From NCBI RefSeq assembly GCF_000812565.1, contig NZ_JTAM01000045.1, positions 1-64,000 on the forward strand: a stretch of 64,000 nt of DNA, given 5' to 3'. Positions 1 through 8,937 of this stretch are shown piece by piece. Position 1 is the first letter of the stretch. Each line of letters begins with the position of its first letter. Both the position numbers and the translations under genes were made by a program. Origin of the DNA: Flammeovirga sp. OC4. GTDB taxonomy: Bacteria; Bacteroidota; Bacteroidia; Cytophagales; Flammeovirgaceae. The notes beneath the pieces are model-generated. The model saw nothing but the letters and a program-made list of their open reading frames with translations. It was not told where the DNA came from and did not search any database.

Positions 1-151
1 CCCTTCAAGGCCGAGGAAAGTACTGCCAAACGAATTGGGTAGAATGCCACTGGCGCGAATGTTAAGCGTTAGCGGCATTCGTGTCCTACAGATCAACAGA
101 AATCTCCTGATTTCTAAAAATCATAAATATTCGAAAACTTAGTTTACAACG
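1..151 (+). repeat. Right part of a dispersed inverted-terminal-repeat element (copy 1, cut by window edge)
   Basis: Bases 1-151 match 57915-58065 without gaps and with only two differences (C/T at base 50 and near base 150), so the two copies separated recently. The copy ends with a terminal sequence close to the complement of CATTGTAAACTAAGTTTTCG, followed by TA. It contains the two-hairpin unit of the family: hairpin 1 at 56-81 (arms CGAATG/CATTCG) and hairpin 2 at 98-115 (AGAAATC, loop TCCT, GATTTCT). No coding role is supported. Confidence 0.85.
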
Positions 152-508
152 TATTAAACAGAGGCACATGTAAAAACGCTTTGATGAATCAGCCAGGATC
201 TACAATTGTGAAAAGGAAGGATTAACGTAGAAATAGATTATCTCAATAAAATACTACACTCATAGAGGTTATTTCTTAATAAAGTCTCATAATATTTATT
301 TTTGATACAATAATCCCTAATTTTAAAACAATTGATTAGATTTTATGAGGTATTATTTTCTCAATTTTTGAGATCATAATATATGATTTTGGTTGTCTTA
401 CATTATCACCTTTAATAATGGTAGCTATTTTTCATCTCGTGATTTTGAATAGTCTCATGAAATCATAGAAGCATATCAGCTTTTAGAATTAAAAACATAA
501 AAACCTTT
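152..508. other. Intergenic region upstream of the BCCT gene
   Basis: This AT-rich stretch holds no credible gene. It contains a 31-bp imperfect palindrome at 351-381 (arms TATTAT and ATAATA around CTCAA-TTT-TTGAG) and the octamer AGTCTCAT twice, at 283-290 and 451-458. These could be regulatory sites for the transporter gene, which starts at 509, but only their position suggests this. Confidence 0.4.
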
Positions 509-2062
509 ATGAGTCACCTAAGAAGTGATCAAAAAACCTTTTGGGGCATTAAAGCAAATGCTACCGTTTCCATTACGTCCATACTTATCATCGCCACGTT
601 GGTCATTAGTACCTTAGTAGTAGGTGAACCGATGGAAGAATGGTTCAAAAATACACAAACAACTGTAGCCAATAATGTCGGTTGGCTATTTATTTTATTG
701 GTGAATGGACTACTTTTTTATGCCATTTATTTAGGCTTCAGCAAATACGGGAAAGTAAAAATTGGAGGAAAAGATGCTGAACCTGAGTTTTCACAAACCG
801 CTTGGTTTGCCATGCTTTTTAGTGCCGGAATGGGTATTGGATTACTATTCTGGTCGGTAGCAGAACCCGTTTTTCACTTTAATGGGAACCCTTTCTTGAA
901 AGAAGGAGGTTCTGAAGCAATGGCTGCAGAAAAAGCAATGGGCATTACATTTTTACACTGGGGTGTACATGCTTGGGCGTTGTATGCTGTTGTGGGATTA
1001 GCTTTGGCCTTTTTTACTTTTAACTTAAAACTTCCACTAACTGTACGTTCTATCTTCTTCCCTTTACTAGGGAAAAAAATATATGGTCCTATTGGTGATC
1101 TGATTGACATCATTGCGGTAATTGCCACATTATTTGGACTTGCCACATCATTGGGATTTGGAGTTCAACAAGTCAATGCAGGATTAAATTATCTATTTGA
1201 TATCCCTACTACCAACACTGTAGAATTGATATTAATTGCTATCATTACGCTCTTTGCTACTTTATCACTTGTGCTTGGTCTTGATAAAGGAATCAGAATG
1301 CTAAGTGAGTGGAATATGCGATTGGCTTTAGGACTTATGTTGATGGTTTTATTGGTTGGTCCCACTTTATTTATCTTAAAGTCTTTTGTTCAAAACTTAG
1401 GGTATTACGTTTATGAGTTTTTCGAATTAAGTTTCTGGACTAATTCATACAAAGGAGTAGGAACAGATAAAAACTGGCAAAACTCATGGACAGTATTTTA
1501 TTGGGCATGGTGGATTTCATGGTCTCCATTTGTAGGTATTTTCATTGCACGTATTTCAAAAGGAAGAACGATCAAAGAATTTGTATTGGGTGTACTTATC
1601 GTTCCATCGTTACTAACCTTCCTTTGGTTAAGTGTATTTGGCGGTAGTGCTTTGTATCAGGAATTAACAGGAAATCATGCTATTACTGAAGCTGTAAATA
1701 AAAATATAGCAACAGCTATCTACTTCTTATTAGAGCAATACCCTTTCACTACTTTTGCTTCTATCCTTACCGTTATTTTGGTGACTAGTTTCTTTGTCAC
1801 TTCTTCTGACTCAGGTTCATTTGTGGTCGACACATTGACTTCTGGAGGAAGACATGACGCTCCAGTTGGCCAAAAAATCTTCTGGGCTACCATGGAAGGA
1901 CTGATAGCAGGTATTTTATTAGTAGGTGGAGGCTTAACAGCATTACAGACGGCCTCTATTTTGACCGGATTGCCGTTTTCCATCATCATTATCATTATGT
2001 GCTTTAGCTTCTACAAGGCACTTTCTGATTACTATGATGAACATTACAAATCAAAAAAATAA
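509..2062 (+). CDS. BCCT-family betaine/carnitine/choline-type transporter
   Basis: A 517-residue inner-membrane secondary transporter of the BCCT family, which imports quaternary ammonium compounds such as glycine betaine with sodium or protons, often for osmoprotection. About twelve hydrophobic segments are visible. The tryptophan-rich signature of the family is present around residues 328-350 (WAWWISWSPFVG followed by IARISKGRT). The family's glycine-rich GMGIGLLFW stretch lies near residues 110-120. Length is normal for the family; the long cytoplasmic C-terminal osmosensor tail of BetP is absent, so strong osmotic gating is not implied. A terminator follows at 2074, so the gene is probably monocistronic. 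The exact substrate cannot be read from sequence; for a marine organism betaine or choline is a reasonable inference. Confidence 0.93.
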   Translation: MSHLRSDQKTFWGIKANATVSITSILIIATLVISTLVVGEPMEEWFKNTQTTVANNVGWLFILLVNGLLFYAIYLGFSKYGKVKIGGKDAEPEFSQTAWFAMLFSAGMGIGLLFWSVAEPVFHFNGNPFLKEGGSEAMAAEKAMGITFLHWGVHAWALYAVVGLALAFFTFNLKLPLTVRSIFFPLLGKKIYGPIGDLIDIIAVIATLFGLATSLGFGVQQVNAGLNYLFDIPTTNTVELILIAIITLFATLSLVLGLDKGIRMLSEWNMRLALGLMLMVLLVGPTLFILKSFVQNLGYYVYEFFELSFWTNSYKGVGTDKNWQNSWTVFYWAWWISWSPFVGIFIARISKGRTIKEFVLGVLIVPSLLTFLWLSVFGGSALYQELTGNHAITEAVNKNIATAIYFLLEQYPFTTFASILTVILVTSFFVTSSDSGSFVVDTLTSGGRHDAPVGQKIFWATMEGLIAGILLVGGGLTALQTASILTGLPFSIIIIIMCFSFYKALSDYYDEHYKSKK

Positions 2063-2073
2063 CCTTTATACAG

Positions 2074-2107
2074 AAGTCAGCTTATCACTACAATAGGCTG
2101 ACTTTTT
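2074..2107 (+). terminator. Rho-independent terminator after the BCCT gene
   Basis: Stem AAGTCAGC / GGCTGACTT with a 13-14-nt loop, followed by TTTTT. It begins 12 nt after the stop codon. Confidence 0.8.
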
Positions 2108-2151
2108 ATCCTTTTATTCCGTTCAACTACTTGTACTTAAACTATTTTTAG

Positions 2152-3312
2152 ATGAAATATTTCTACTCCTTTTATACTTTAATTTTTACGATTTCTATTT
2201 CAACTTACGCACAAGAAAAACCAGAAATAAATATTGGAGGTGCACTCCGTTTCAACTATAATAATTCCACATGGAAAGAAACTCACCAAGACACAGGGGG
2301 TGAATTTGGATACGATATGTTCGCGATTAAGCCCACTGCTTCCTATAAAGGACTTGGACTCAATGCTGAAGTACGTTTCTATTCTCAATCCTTTGGTGGA
2401 ATGTTTGTAAAGCAAGGTTGGTTTGATTATGAGCTTTCTGAAAAAAATGAAATTCAATTAGGCCTTACTCAAGTTCCTTTTGGAATTACGACCTACAACT
2501 CACATAACTGGTTTTTCAGTATCAACTATTACGTTGGTTTGGAAGATGATCATGATATGGGTTTAAAGTTCAGCCATGATGATGATAAATGGGTCTATAA
2601 TTTGGCCTTCTTTAAAAACGCAGAAGAACTTGATTTTGGAGGAAATTCAGATGTTTCCAATAGTCGATATGCCTATGATGTTGGATCTATGGATGAAAAT
2701 GGAGATGGTAATCTGCAATACAGAAATAAGGAAGTCAATCAGTTCAATGCAAGAATCCTCAGAAAACTAGGTAGTGATGATTTCACACATCAACTTGGTC
2801 TTTCAGGATTATTTGGAGGGCTTTACAACTTAGATACTCGAAGCACAGGTACACACTACGCGGTAGCGTTTCATTATGAAATGAACTTCAGAAAGTGGAA
2901 CCTCAAAGCACAGGCTTCACATTACAAAAAATCACCTCACGCACCTGATGGTGAACGAACAGATGTAGTAGCATTGACGGCTTACGGTGCTCCTTATCTT
3001 GTAGCCGCTGAAGCTTCAACCTATACACTAGGTCTTAGTTTTACGCAACCTGTAGAATGGGGACCTGTTTCTTCCCTACAGTTTTATAATGATTTTGGTA
3101 TGATCAATAAAACAGAAGAAGCTTTCTATGATTCCTATCAAAACGTGACAGGGTGTTTAGTCACCGCAGGTTTAATGTATATTTATGTTGATGCCGCTGT
3201 CGGTAAAAACCAACCTTGGTTAGGTCCAGATTTCAATACCGCTCTTGCATACGGTACTGAAGATGCCGATTGGCATATGCGTTTTAATATCAACTTTGGG
3301 TTTTATTTTTAA
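2152..3312 (+). CDS. Outer-membrane beta-barrel, porin O/P-like
   Basis: A 386-residue protein with a signal peptide ending at TYAQ (about residue 20), followed by repeated amphipathic strands and a C-terminal aromatic residue (GFYF), as expected for an outer-membrane barrel. The N-terminal half (INIGGALRFNYN, then GLGLNAEVRFY and GWFDYEL...IQLGLTQVPFG) resembles phosphate-selective porin O/P-type proteins that are common in Bacteroidota. An uptake or channel role in the outer membrane is likely, but the substrate is unknown. It lies 90 bp after the BCCT gene with a terminator between, so co-function with the transporter is possible but not shown. Confidence 0.7.
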   Translation: MKYFYSFYTLIFTISISTYAQEKPEINIGGALRFNYNNSTWKETHQDTGGEFGYDMFAIKPTASYKGLGLNAEVRFYSQSFGGMFVKQGWFDYELSEKNEIQLGLTQVPFGITTYNSHNWFFSINYYVGLEDDHDMGLKFSHDDDKWVYNLAFFKNAEELDFGGNSDVSNSRYAYDVGSMDENGDGNLQYRNKEVNQFNARILRKLGSDDFTHQLGLSGLFGGLYNLDTRSTGTHYAVAFHYEMNFRKWNLKAQASHYKKSPHAPDGERTDVVALTAYGAPYLVAAEASTYTLGLSFTQPVEWGPVSSLQFYNDFGMINKTEEAFYDSYQNVTGCLVTAGLMYIYVDAAVGKNQPWLGPDFNTALAYGTEDADWHMRFNINFGFYF

Positions 3313-3333
3313 GAATTGAAAATACAGTTTGAG

Positions 3334-3360
3334 AGGACTTATTACGGTAAGTCCTTTCTT
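3334..3360 (+). terminator. Terminator-like hairpin between convergent genes
   Basis: AGGACTTA / TAAGTCCT stem with a 6-nt loop and a short imperfect T-tract (TTTCTT). It sits between the barrel gene stop and the convergent methyltransferase stop at 3359, so it may serve both. Confidence 0.55.
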
Positions 3361-3985
3361 ATTTATACCTCCCTGATTTTAGCAATTCATTAAGAATTTC
3401 TTTCGCTCTTTTAGCTTTTCCCTCAAACCTCTTCTTCTCAACTATTTCATATCCATACCTGCCAGTATACACTTTCACACTCACCGTCTCCATCAAAAGA
3501 TTACTTTCTGTTGGTTTTTGATATTCATAAATTTCACAATGCTTCGTTCTCAAAATAGATAGAAATGGAAGCACAACATTACATTGATAAGTTGGTAATT
3601 TGTGAATTGCATGCATTCTAATTCCTTCCTTTGCTAAATCCTTCCTTACCGTAAAGTAGGCTTTTCCTCCAGGTTTCAGTAGATAGGCAACTTCCGCCAA
3701 CACTCTAGTCTGCTCTTCCTTCTCGACCACATTCAACACATAATGACAAATAATTGTATCATATTTTTTATTGGGGAATATTGGAGCATAAAACTTATCA
3801 TACTGCTCTATATTTACACCTTTATTGGATAATTCTTCCACATCTTTTCCATGCCCAGCACCAAAATCAAGGACCTTCCCTTTTAGAAGCTGTTTTTCAT
3901 GTAAAAAACGTGAGGGAAAGGATATACTTTTACGATGAATTGCCGTAAGTTCGGGATGATGTTTAACTGTTGTATTTTTTAGCAT
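3359..3985 (-). CDS. Class I SAM-dependent methyltransferase, relative of phosphorothioation-associated type
   Basis: A 208-residue protein with a Rossmann-type S-adenosylmethionine site: VLDFGAGHGKDV (about residues 38-49), then an acidic residue after QYDKFY and a VLNVVEKEEQ helix. The N-terminal AIHRKSISFPSRFL block just before the SAM motif resembles methyltransferases annotated as DNA-phosphorothioation-associated, as well as stand-alone Bacteroidota proteins of unknown substrate. The substrate here is not known. The gene starts 32 bp after the HNH nuclease gene on the same strand, so it could be read from the restriction operon. Its codon use looks more like the host genes than the AT-rich nuclease genes, which argues that it marks the island's edge instead. 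Confidence 0.7.
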   Translation of the reverse strand: MLKNTTVKHHPELTAIHRKSISFPSRFLHEKQLLKGKVLDFGAGHGKDVEELSNKGVNIEQYDKFYAPIFPNKKYDTIICHYVLNVVEKEEQTRVLAEVAYLLKPGGKAYFTVRKDLAKEGIRMHAIHKLPTYQCNVVLPFLSILRTKHCEIYEYQKPTESNLLMETVSVKVYTGRYGYEIVEKKRFEGKAKRAKEILNELLKSGRYK

Positions 3986-4017
3986 AATGAATCGTTTTCA
4001 ATTTGTTGATCGTTAAG

Positions 4018-5073
4018 TTAGAATCTCCAACCTTTTTCATAACCCATACTCTCTGCAATTTCTATTAATGGATTATAGACCTTTTTAAAAATCATTATAA
4101 ATGACTCTATTTGAATAGTTTCTAATTCAGTTCTATTAATTTTAAATAAAGAGTAATAATCTTCTAGTGCTTTAATATTTGTTTTTTGATCTAAAAGATA
4201 CCTTGTAAAATCGTATTGAAGGAGTATAAATGGTTCTGTATAAATTTCACTTGGCAATATATTATTCTTAGAACTATTAGTTGTCTTTTCGATAGGATGT
4301 AAATTCCATATTTGATCATGTGTAACAAAACTCCAAGGAAGAAAGTGATCTATGCTCAAATCATTAACTAAATAGAGATTGTTACAAGAAAAAATTGATT
4401 TTGTTTTAGGATTCATTGATATAAAACCTTTCCACAATTTTGTTGGAGTAGTCAGATTTCTTGATTGTGGTCGAAATATCTTATTTATAATACTTGGTAC
4501 ATTAGGGTTCCTAGCTTGCAAATATTTTAATAACTCAAATAAAACATAAGTCTCAACATAGGAACGATCTGTATTGATCCACTCCAAAAACTTTTCGGAA
4601 CAAATTATCTTTTTATTTAATTCATCAATTTTATAAGGTAGGTTTTCTACTGAATTTTGAAGTTCAATTATCTTTTTATTTTTTTTCCTATCATGTATAC
4701 CTCTAATCTCGAACCATGGACTTAAAAAACGATAAGGAACAAATGAACATAAAGTATTTACATACTTCAAAAAGTCTCTTTCATTAATTTTAGAATATAA
4801 AAAGTCTCGTAATTGATGCTCTTTTATATCATCCTTTAGATGATAATCCCTCTTAATCGTTAAAATGATATTTTCTAGTTGATCCTGAATTCCAAAATTT
4901 AACTTATAATAATTAATAGGATACCATACTAAGCAGAATATCTCTACTACTATCTCAGCAAACTTAAATTCATTTTTATTTTGATTCACCACACATTTTA
5001 ATAAACCTAAGATCCAATAAAATTTATAGCTAGTTGATACTTTTTTCAATGTTGATTGAAATTCTCTTCTCAT
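4018..5073 (-). CDS. HNH endonuclease domain protein, third gene of McrBC island
   Basis: About 351 residues from the preferred start at 5073 (MRREFQS), 2 nt after the McrC stop; an upstream in-frame ATG at 5109 would overlap McrC. The C-terminal third carries an HNH motif: SIDHFLPWSFV, then IWNL, then NSSKNN. These give the DH, N and N/K positions of the nuclease core. The N-terminal two thirds are helical and unrecognised. HNH proteins of this DHFxPWS subtype cut DNA or nick it with a metal ion. Tight coupling to mcrB and mcrC suggests an added nuclease or effector of the same defence system. The gene is very AT-rich compared with flanking core genes, which suggests horizontal gain. Confidence 0.75.
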   Translation of the reverse strand: MRREFQSTLKKVSTSYKFYWILGLLKCVVNQNKNEFKFAEIVVEIFCLVWYPINYYKLNFGIQDQLENIILTIKRDYHLKDDIKEHQLRDFLYSKINERDFLKYVNTLCSFVPYRFLSPWFEIRGIHDRKKNKKIIELQNSVENLPYKIDELNKKIICSEKFLEWINTDRSYVETYVLFELLKYLQARNPNVPSIINKIFRPQSRNLTTPTKLWKGFISMNPKTKSIFSCNNLYLVNDLSIDHFLPWSFVTHDQIWNLHPIEKTTNSSKNNILPSEIYTEPFILLQYDFTRYLLDQKTNIKALEDYYSLFKINRTELETIQIESFIMIFKKVYNPLIEIAESMGYEKGWRF

Positions 5074-5075
5074 AA

Positions 5076-6317
5076 TTAGTTTTGATGGTTTAGTTTTGGC
5101 AACCAACAATTAAGGTTAGTCAAAATACTTTCTATGAACGTATTTATATTTGACGAACACCTGATCTGAATAATTGCACATTCTTTATTTCCTTCTTGAT
5201 AGTAACCTGAATTTAAATCAATATTACCAGGATAAACAAGTGCTACTTTATCCGCGTTGAAAAAATGAGAGTAAGCATATAGTTGTCTAAGATCATTTGA
5301 ATTTGGAGTCGCTTTTTCAATATGTTTCCATTTTGTATCTAGAACCACTCTTAAATTTTTACTTTTATGCTCCAACAAAATATCTGGTCGCATATATGAT
5401 TGTCCATTTTTTTGCCCTTTCCAAAAAAGCTTATTGACTTGCCCTTTTACATTATAATCTTTTAGTTTTCGTTGTAAAGTAACACATACAAATCGTTCCC
5501 AAAGATCATTCATATTGAACATTAAAGCTAAAACGTCATTCTCGCCCTTTGCTAAATCAGGATGATAGTTTAATAATAAAAGCTGTGCTATATCTAATGC
5601 TTGTTCATAATTTTTAAGCTTTCGGTTAATAATAATTCTCTGAAATTCTGTATCTCTTACTTTGATATCAGGCATTTGAGGAAAATAAAATAACAATTGC
5701 TTTACCTTACCTTCTATCAACGGATTTGAAGAAGTATCATAGATTAACCTTAATGTCTTATATAATAATTGATGAACTTTATGTTGAACATCATAAACCG
5801 TATGATTCACAAAAAATTGCTCTTTATGGACTATATTTTTTCTGAGGTGTTTTGATAATTGTAATTTCCCTTTTAATACCTTTTGGTTACTATCTTGTTG
5901 ACGATATTGTTTAATTAATCCCAAATGAACAAGATACTCCACTTCTTTAAGAAATAACTCAAAGTACAAATCAAGAATAAAATTATTTTTTAGAGATAAA
6001 GAAGAAGTTGAAGGAGCTGCTATATTAAACGCTCCCACAACTCTTAACATATCAATCAATAATTTTCTCCATTCAGCTTTTTCTGATCCTTTATCGACTT
6101 TAGGTAAAATTTCAATAGTTATATCATTGATCTTTATAACACCAACAAAATGACAAAATTTCACTCCTTTATGTACTAAATCAAAATAAGACAATCCATT
6201 GCCATAATATTTAACTAATGCCTTTAGGTGCTTTTCTAAAAAAATGACATCATTTACTTTATCTCCAACTTTTAAAGTTTGGTGTTCAAATACTGTGAAT
6301 ACTGCTTTATTTTTCAT
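5076..6317 (-). CDS. mcrC: McrC-like restriction nuclease subunit
   Basis: A 413-residue McrC-family protein. The N-terminal region fits the McrC DUF2357-like part (VGVIKINDITIEILPKVDK near 58-77). The C-terminal PD-(D/E)xK nuclease shows RPDI (about 310-313) and LDTKWK (about 326-331), which supply the D...DxK active-site pattern. In known systems McrC binds the McrB AAA+ ring, stimulates GTP hydrolysis and cuts DNA after translocation. It starts 2 nt after the mcrB stop and is followed 2 nt later by the HNH gene, so the three are translationally linked. Assignment to the McrC family is secure; target specificity is not visible in this subunit. Confidence 0.9.
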   Translation of the reverse strand: MKNKAVFTVFEHQTLKVGDKVNDVIFLEKHLKALVKYYGNGLSYFDLVHKGVKFCHFVGVIKINDITIEILPKVDKGSEKAEWRKLLIDMLRVVGAFNIAAPSTSSLSLKNNFILDLYFELFLKEVEYLVHLGLIKQYRQQDSNQKVLKGKLQLSKHLRKNIVHKEQFFVNHTVYDVQHKVHQLLYKTLRLIYDTSSNPLIEGKVKQLLFYFPQMPDIKVRDTEFQRIIINRKLKNYEQALDIAQLLLLNYHPDLAKGENDVLALMFNMNDLWERFVCVTLQRKLKDYNVKGQVNKLFWKGQKNGQSYMRPDILLEHKSKNLRVVLDTKWKHIEKATPNSNDLRQLYAYSHFFNADKVALVYPGNIDLNSGYYQEGNKECAIIQIRCSSNINTFIESILTNLNCWLPKLNHQN

Positions 6318-6319
6318 AT

Positions 6320-8383
6320 TTATTCTTTCTTTAAAAGAATATTAAGTGCAGACTCAAAGTTATCTATCTTATTGATATCTTTAAGTTGATATACAGTTTG
6401 ATTAGAATATAAATCTGTTATTTCACTATCATCAATAGAAGCTAATAAATTACTGTAGTCACTTGTTTCTACTTTTACACAAAAACCAGTTCCTAAAACC
6501 AATGCAATTTTTACATAATCATTATAAAAATACTCTTGTAAAAGAGGTATAATTTCTTTTGCAAAAGCTAGTTTTAAAGAATGCTCATCTGTGACTTTTA
6601 TAAAGTAGCTATGTCCAATTTGATGATCTCTATCCAATAAGATTGTTATACGTTTATTAATTACTTCAAGAATTCTCCGAAGTGAAAAGATAGTTTCTCC
6701 AACTTGAACATTACGTTCATTTAGCACATCATAATTTGGCATTATTTCTTCAAATACAAAACGTCTTCTCAAAGCTGTATCTAGGGCTTCAACAGAACGG
6801 TCAGCTGTATTCATTGTTCCTATAATATATAGATTATTAGGAACACCAAACTCTTCCTTACTGTAAGGCAATGTGACTTTTAATTCTTCTTCTTCACCAA
6901 TACGTTTGCTTTCCTCTAATAGAGTAATTAATTCTCCGAAGATTGCTGATACATTACCTCTATTTATTTCATCTATGATAAGAATATAGGTACCATTAGT
7001 TGATTTGTTTTTATTATCAATTTGATATGATTTTAATTTATCAGATAATGGTTTGTAGTATACATTTAAACCACCTTTGAAATCAGAGGCTTCATTATTG
7101 TAAAATCTTTCAAGGGTTTTCTTACTTAAAGTATGTTTTTCACTTCCATTTTTCTTTCTAAAACGAATTGTCGATGTAGAAAGGTCATATAACTCAAAGT
7201 AAGAAGAATTAGAACTTGTATTAACTTTTACTAAATCAGTATCTGATTCTTCCCATTCTGATACAAGGCATGAAAAGGCTTGTTTAAAAGTTGAATTATT
7301 AGTGTATGAATTAAATTCAGATTGAGCTTCACTACATATCATTTTAAAAATTCCATCTGTAATTTCGTACCTTAAATCATCTCCTTTTGTTAAAGGTTTT
7401 ATCCCTTCAACAAAATCTTCATAACTCATACTCTGATGAAAAGTAGTAAAAACAATATTACCTGATTTAATTAACTCATCATATCTAATCTTTGCATCAT
7501 TTCTATTTAAAGGTGATGAGCCATCAATAATTTCTAAAGCTTTATTTATTGTATTATATGTTTTCCCTGTACCTGGAGGACCAAAAAGAATTTGATTTTT
7601 TGGTAAATATGTTTTGTCAAGTTGTTTTTGAATTAGTTCTCCATTCATAATTTTTAATAATACATCATAATATTTTTCACCTGGATATAAACCAGATTTA
7701 TATGTTGTAACATCTGTTAGTGTTTTTAAAACTAAATTGAAATCAACTTTCCAATTACCTTTTCTCAACCATTTTACCTTTCGGCATTTTTGATAATCGA
7801 GTCTACTTGAATCATAAAAGTATTCTGAAATAACTTCACCATAACCAATTAATTCCTTTCTACCATTTTTAGCGATTACTATGTCACCAATATTCATATT
7901 CTGATAGAAGTCCCAATTCGCTAAAACTTGATTAAATGGATTATCACCTTCATATGTTTTCATTATTATTTCTTGGAGAGCTTCCTTAGAGGGGTAATTA
8001 TGTAAATCTCCAATTTGATCCCATCCTAAACCAATTATTTCATTAGAATAGAACTCTTCCCACTTTTTGGCTCCTTCTCCAGGAGCATATAACCAATATT
8101 TCTTCTCTCTATTGTAGTTTTTTAAAAAATCAATAAAGGATGTAATTGCAGCTGAGTAATATCCCTTCTTTCCATAAGACGTTGATTTTGAATTATAAAA
8201 GGCTCCTTCTTCTTCTTTTTGTTTAGCTTTCACATCAATAAGTAACAATTCTAATTCTTCAACCTCAAAAGAATAAAGATTCTTTTGAAAGTAATCATTA
8301 AGAATCTCAATAGCTCTCATATAGGAATGAGTAGTTCCAGAATCCGGATGTTTTTTAGTTAACCATTTTTTGAAGTCTTCCAT
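6320..8383 (-). CDS. mcrB: McrB-like AAA+ GTPase with EVE-type modified-base reader
   Basis: Start chosen at 8383 (MEDFKKWL), 13 nt after the controller stop; the longer frame to 8425 would overlap it. That gives 687 residues. Domains: a small helical N-terminal module (about 1-90), an EVE/YTH-like domain (about 95-250; WLYAPGEGAKKWEEF, IIGLGW, NIGDIVIAKNGRKELIGYGEV), then the McrB AAA+ domain with Walker A GPPGTGKT (about 268-275), Walker B LIIDEINRGN (about 467) and the McrB signature MNTADRS (about 524). EVE domains in this family recognise modified bases in DNA. The predicted role is recognition of modified phage DNA and motor activity for McrC. A type IV restriction assignment is well supported; the exact modification is unknown. 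Confidence 0.92.
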   Translation of the reverse strand: MEDFKKWLTKKHPDSGTTHSYMRAIEILNDYFQKNLYSFEVEELELLLIDVKAKQKEEEGAFYNSKSTSYGKKGYYSAAITSFIDFLKNYNREKKYWLYAPGEGAKKWEEFYSNEIIGLGWDQIGDLHNYPSKEALQEIIMKTYEGDNPFNQVLANWDFYQNMNIGDIVIAKNGRKELIGYGEVISEYFYDSSRLDYQKCRKVKWLRKGNWKVDFNLVLKTLTDVTTYKSGLYPGEKYYDVLLKIMNGELIQKQLDKTYLPKNQILFGPPGTGKTYNTINKALEIIDGSSPLNRNDAKIRYDELIKSGNIVFTTFHQSMSYEDFVEGIKPLTKGDDLRYEITDGIFKMICSEAQSEFNSYTNNSTFKQAFSCLVSEWEESDTDLVKVNTSSNSSYFELYDLSTSTIRFRKKNGSEKHTLSKKTLERFYNNEASDFKGGLNVYYKPLSDKLKSYQIDNKNKSTNGTYILIIDEINRGNVSAIFGELITLLEESKRIGEEEELKVTLPYSKEEFGVPNNLYIIGTMNTADRSVEALDTALRRRFVFEEIMPNYDVLNERNVQVGETIFSLRRILEVINKRITILLDRDHQIGHSYFIKVTDEHSLKLAFAKEIIPLLQEYFYNDYVKIALVLGTGFCVKVETSDYSNLLASIDDSEITDLYSNQTVYQLKDINKIDNFESALNILLKKE

Positions 8384-8396
8384 TTGCTTTAATTTA

Positions 8397-8609
8397 TTAT
8401 AGTCTTTCCAATATCTCCGATACACTCAACCCAAATCCCTTTGCAATCTTCTCAATAATCACCAAAGAAACATTTCTTTTACCGTTTTCAATATCAGTCA
8501 TATATGTACGATCAATACCAATCTCGTTTGCAAATTTCTCTTGGGAAATCTTTTTTTGATTACGTAGTTTTCTTACTCTAATCCCGAACCGGACATTAAT
8601 ATTTTCCAT
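8397..8609 (-). CDS. XRE-family controller (C-protein-like) of the restriction operon
   Basis: A 70-residue helix-turn-helix protein that is almost only a Cro/C1-type DNA-binding domain: RVRKLRNQKKISQEKFANEI (helices 1-2), GIDRTYMTDIENGKRN (recognition helix), SLVIIEKIAKGFGLSVSEILERL. Size and content match controller proteins of restriction-modification systems. It is the first gene of the operon and is followed 13 nt later by mcrB. Two copies of an ATTGTAGAC/GTCTACAAT-type site lie 15-55 nt upstream of its start, which supports self-regulation and delayed expression of the nuclease genes. Function is inferred from family, size and position. Confidence 0.88.
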   Translation of the reverse strand: MENINVRFGIRVRKLRNQKKISQEKFANEIGIDRTYMTDIENGKRNVSLVIIEKIAKGFGLSVSEILERL

Positions 8610-8623
8610 GAATTAAAATTCAT

Positions 8624-8664
8624 AGATTGTAGACGATCATACAACGGACTATTGTCTACAATAG
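8624..8664 (-). promoter_or_regulatory. Tandem operator pair of the restriction-island controller
   Basis: Site 1, CTATTGTCTACAATAG at 8649-8664, is a perfect 7-bp inverted repeat around CT. Site 2 at 8624-8639 contains ATTGTAGAC, which is the other strand of the same core, with further AT matches on its far side. The site centres are 25 bp apart and both sit just upstream of the controller start codon at 8609. The arrangement is typical of paired C-box operators where a dimer first activates and then represses. Confidence 0.7.
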
Positions 8665-8937
8665 GAGAAGTTTTTAACTCAATTGGTTATTAATCACATC
8701 AAGATTTCTCTAAAATAGATCATAAAAAGGCTTGACATTCTCCAAAAAAACAGCTAACCTTACAATACATTGATTATCATCAGTGTAGTTAACTTTTTCA
8801 AAAACTAAGCTTATTCTCACTGCTCTAAGATTCATATTTGATCTATATTCATATCCCCTATTTAAAATTAATTTGTAGTTGAATTTCAAATCAATGATGG
8901 TCTGTGGTGCGTAAGCAAAACTTAAAACCACTTAATC
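8665..8937. other. Intergenic region beside the restriction island
   Basis: The stretch between the controller operators and the coiled-coil gene contains only a short 73-codon minus-strand frame (8710-8931) with no recognisable domain. I see no repeats or RNA gene in it. It may hold the island boundary and the promoter of the next gene. Confidence 0.4.

Noticed and set aside
3359-3985. DNA phosphorothioation (Dnd) locus
   Set aside because: The methyltransferase resembles the Dnd-associated type, but no dndA-E genes are present, so a phosphorothioation system is not supported.
8710-8931. 73-codon minus-strand frame between restriction island and coiled-coil gene
   Set aside because: No recognisable domain, no promoter, unusual composition for a gene; a small unknown protein cannot be fully excluded.
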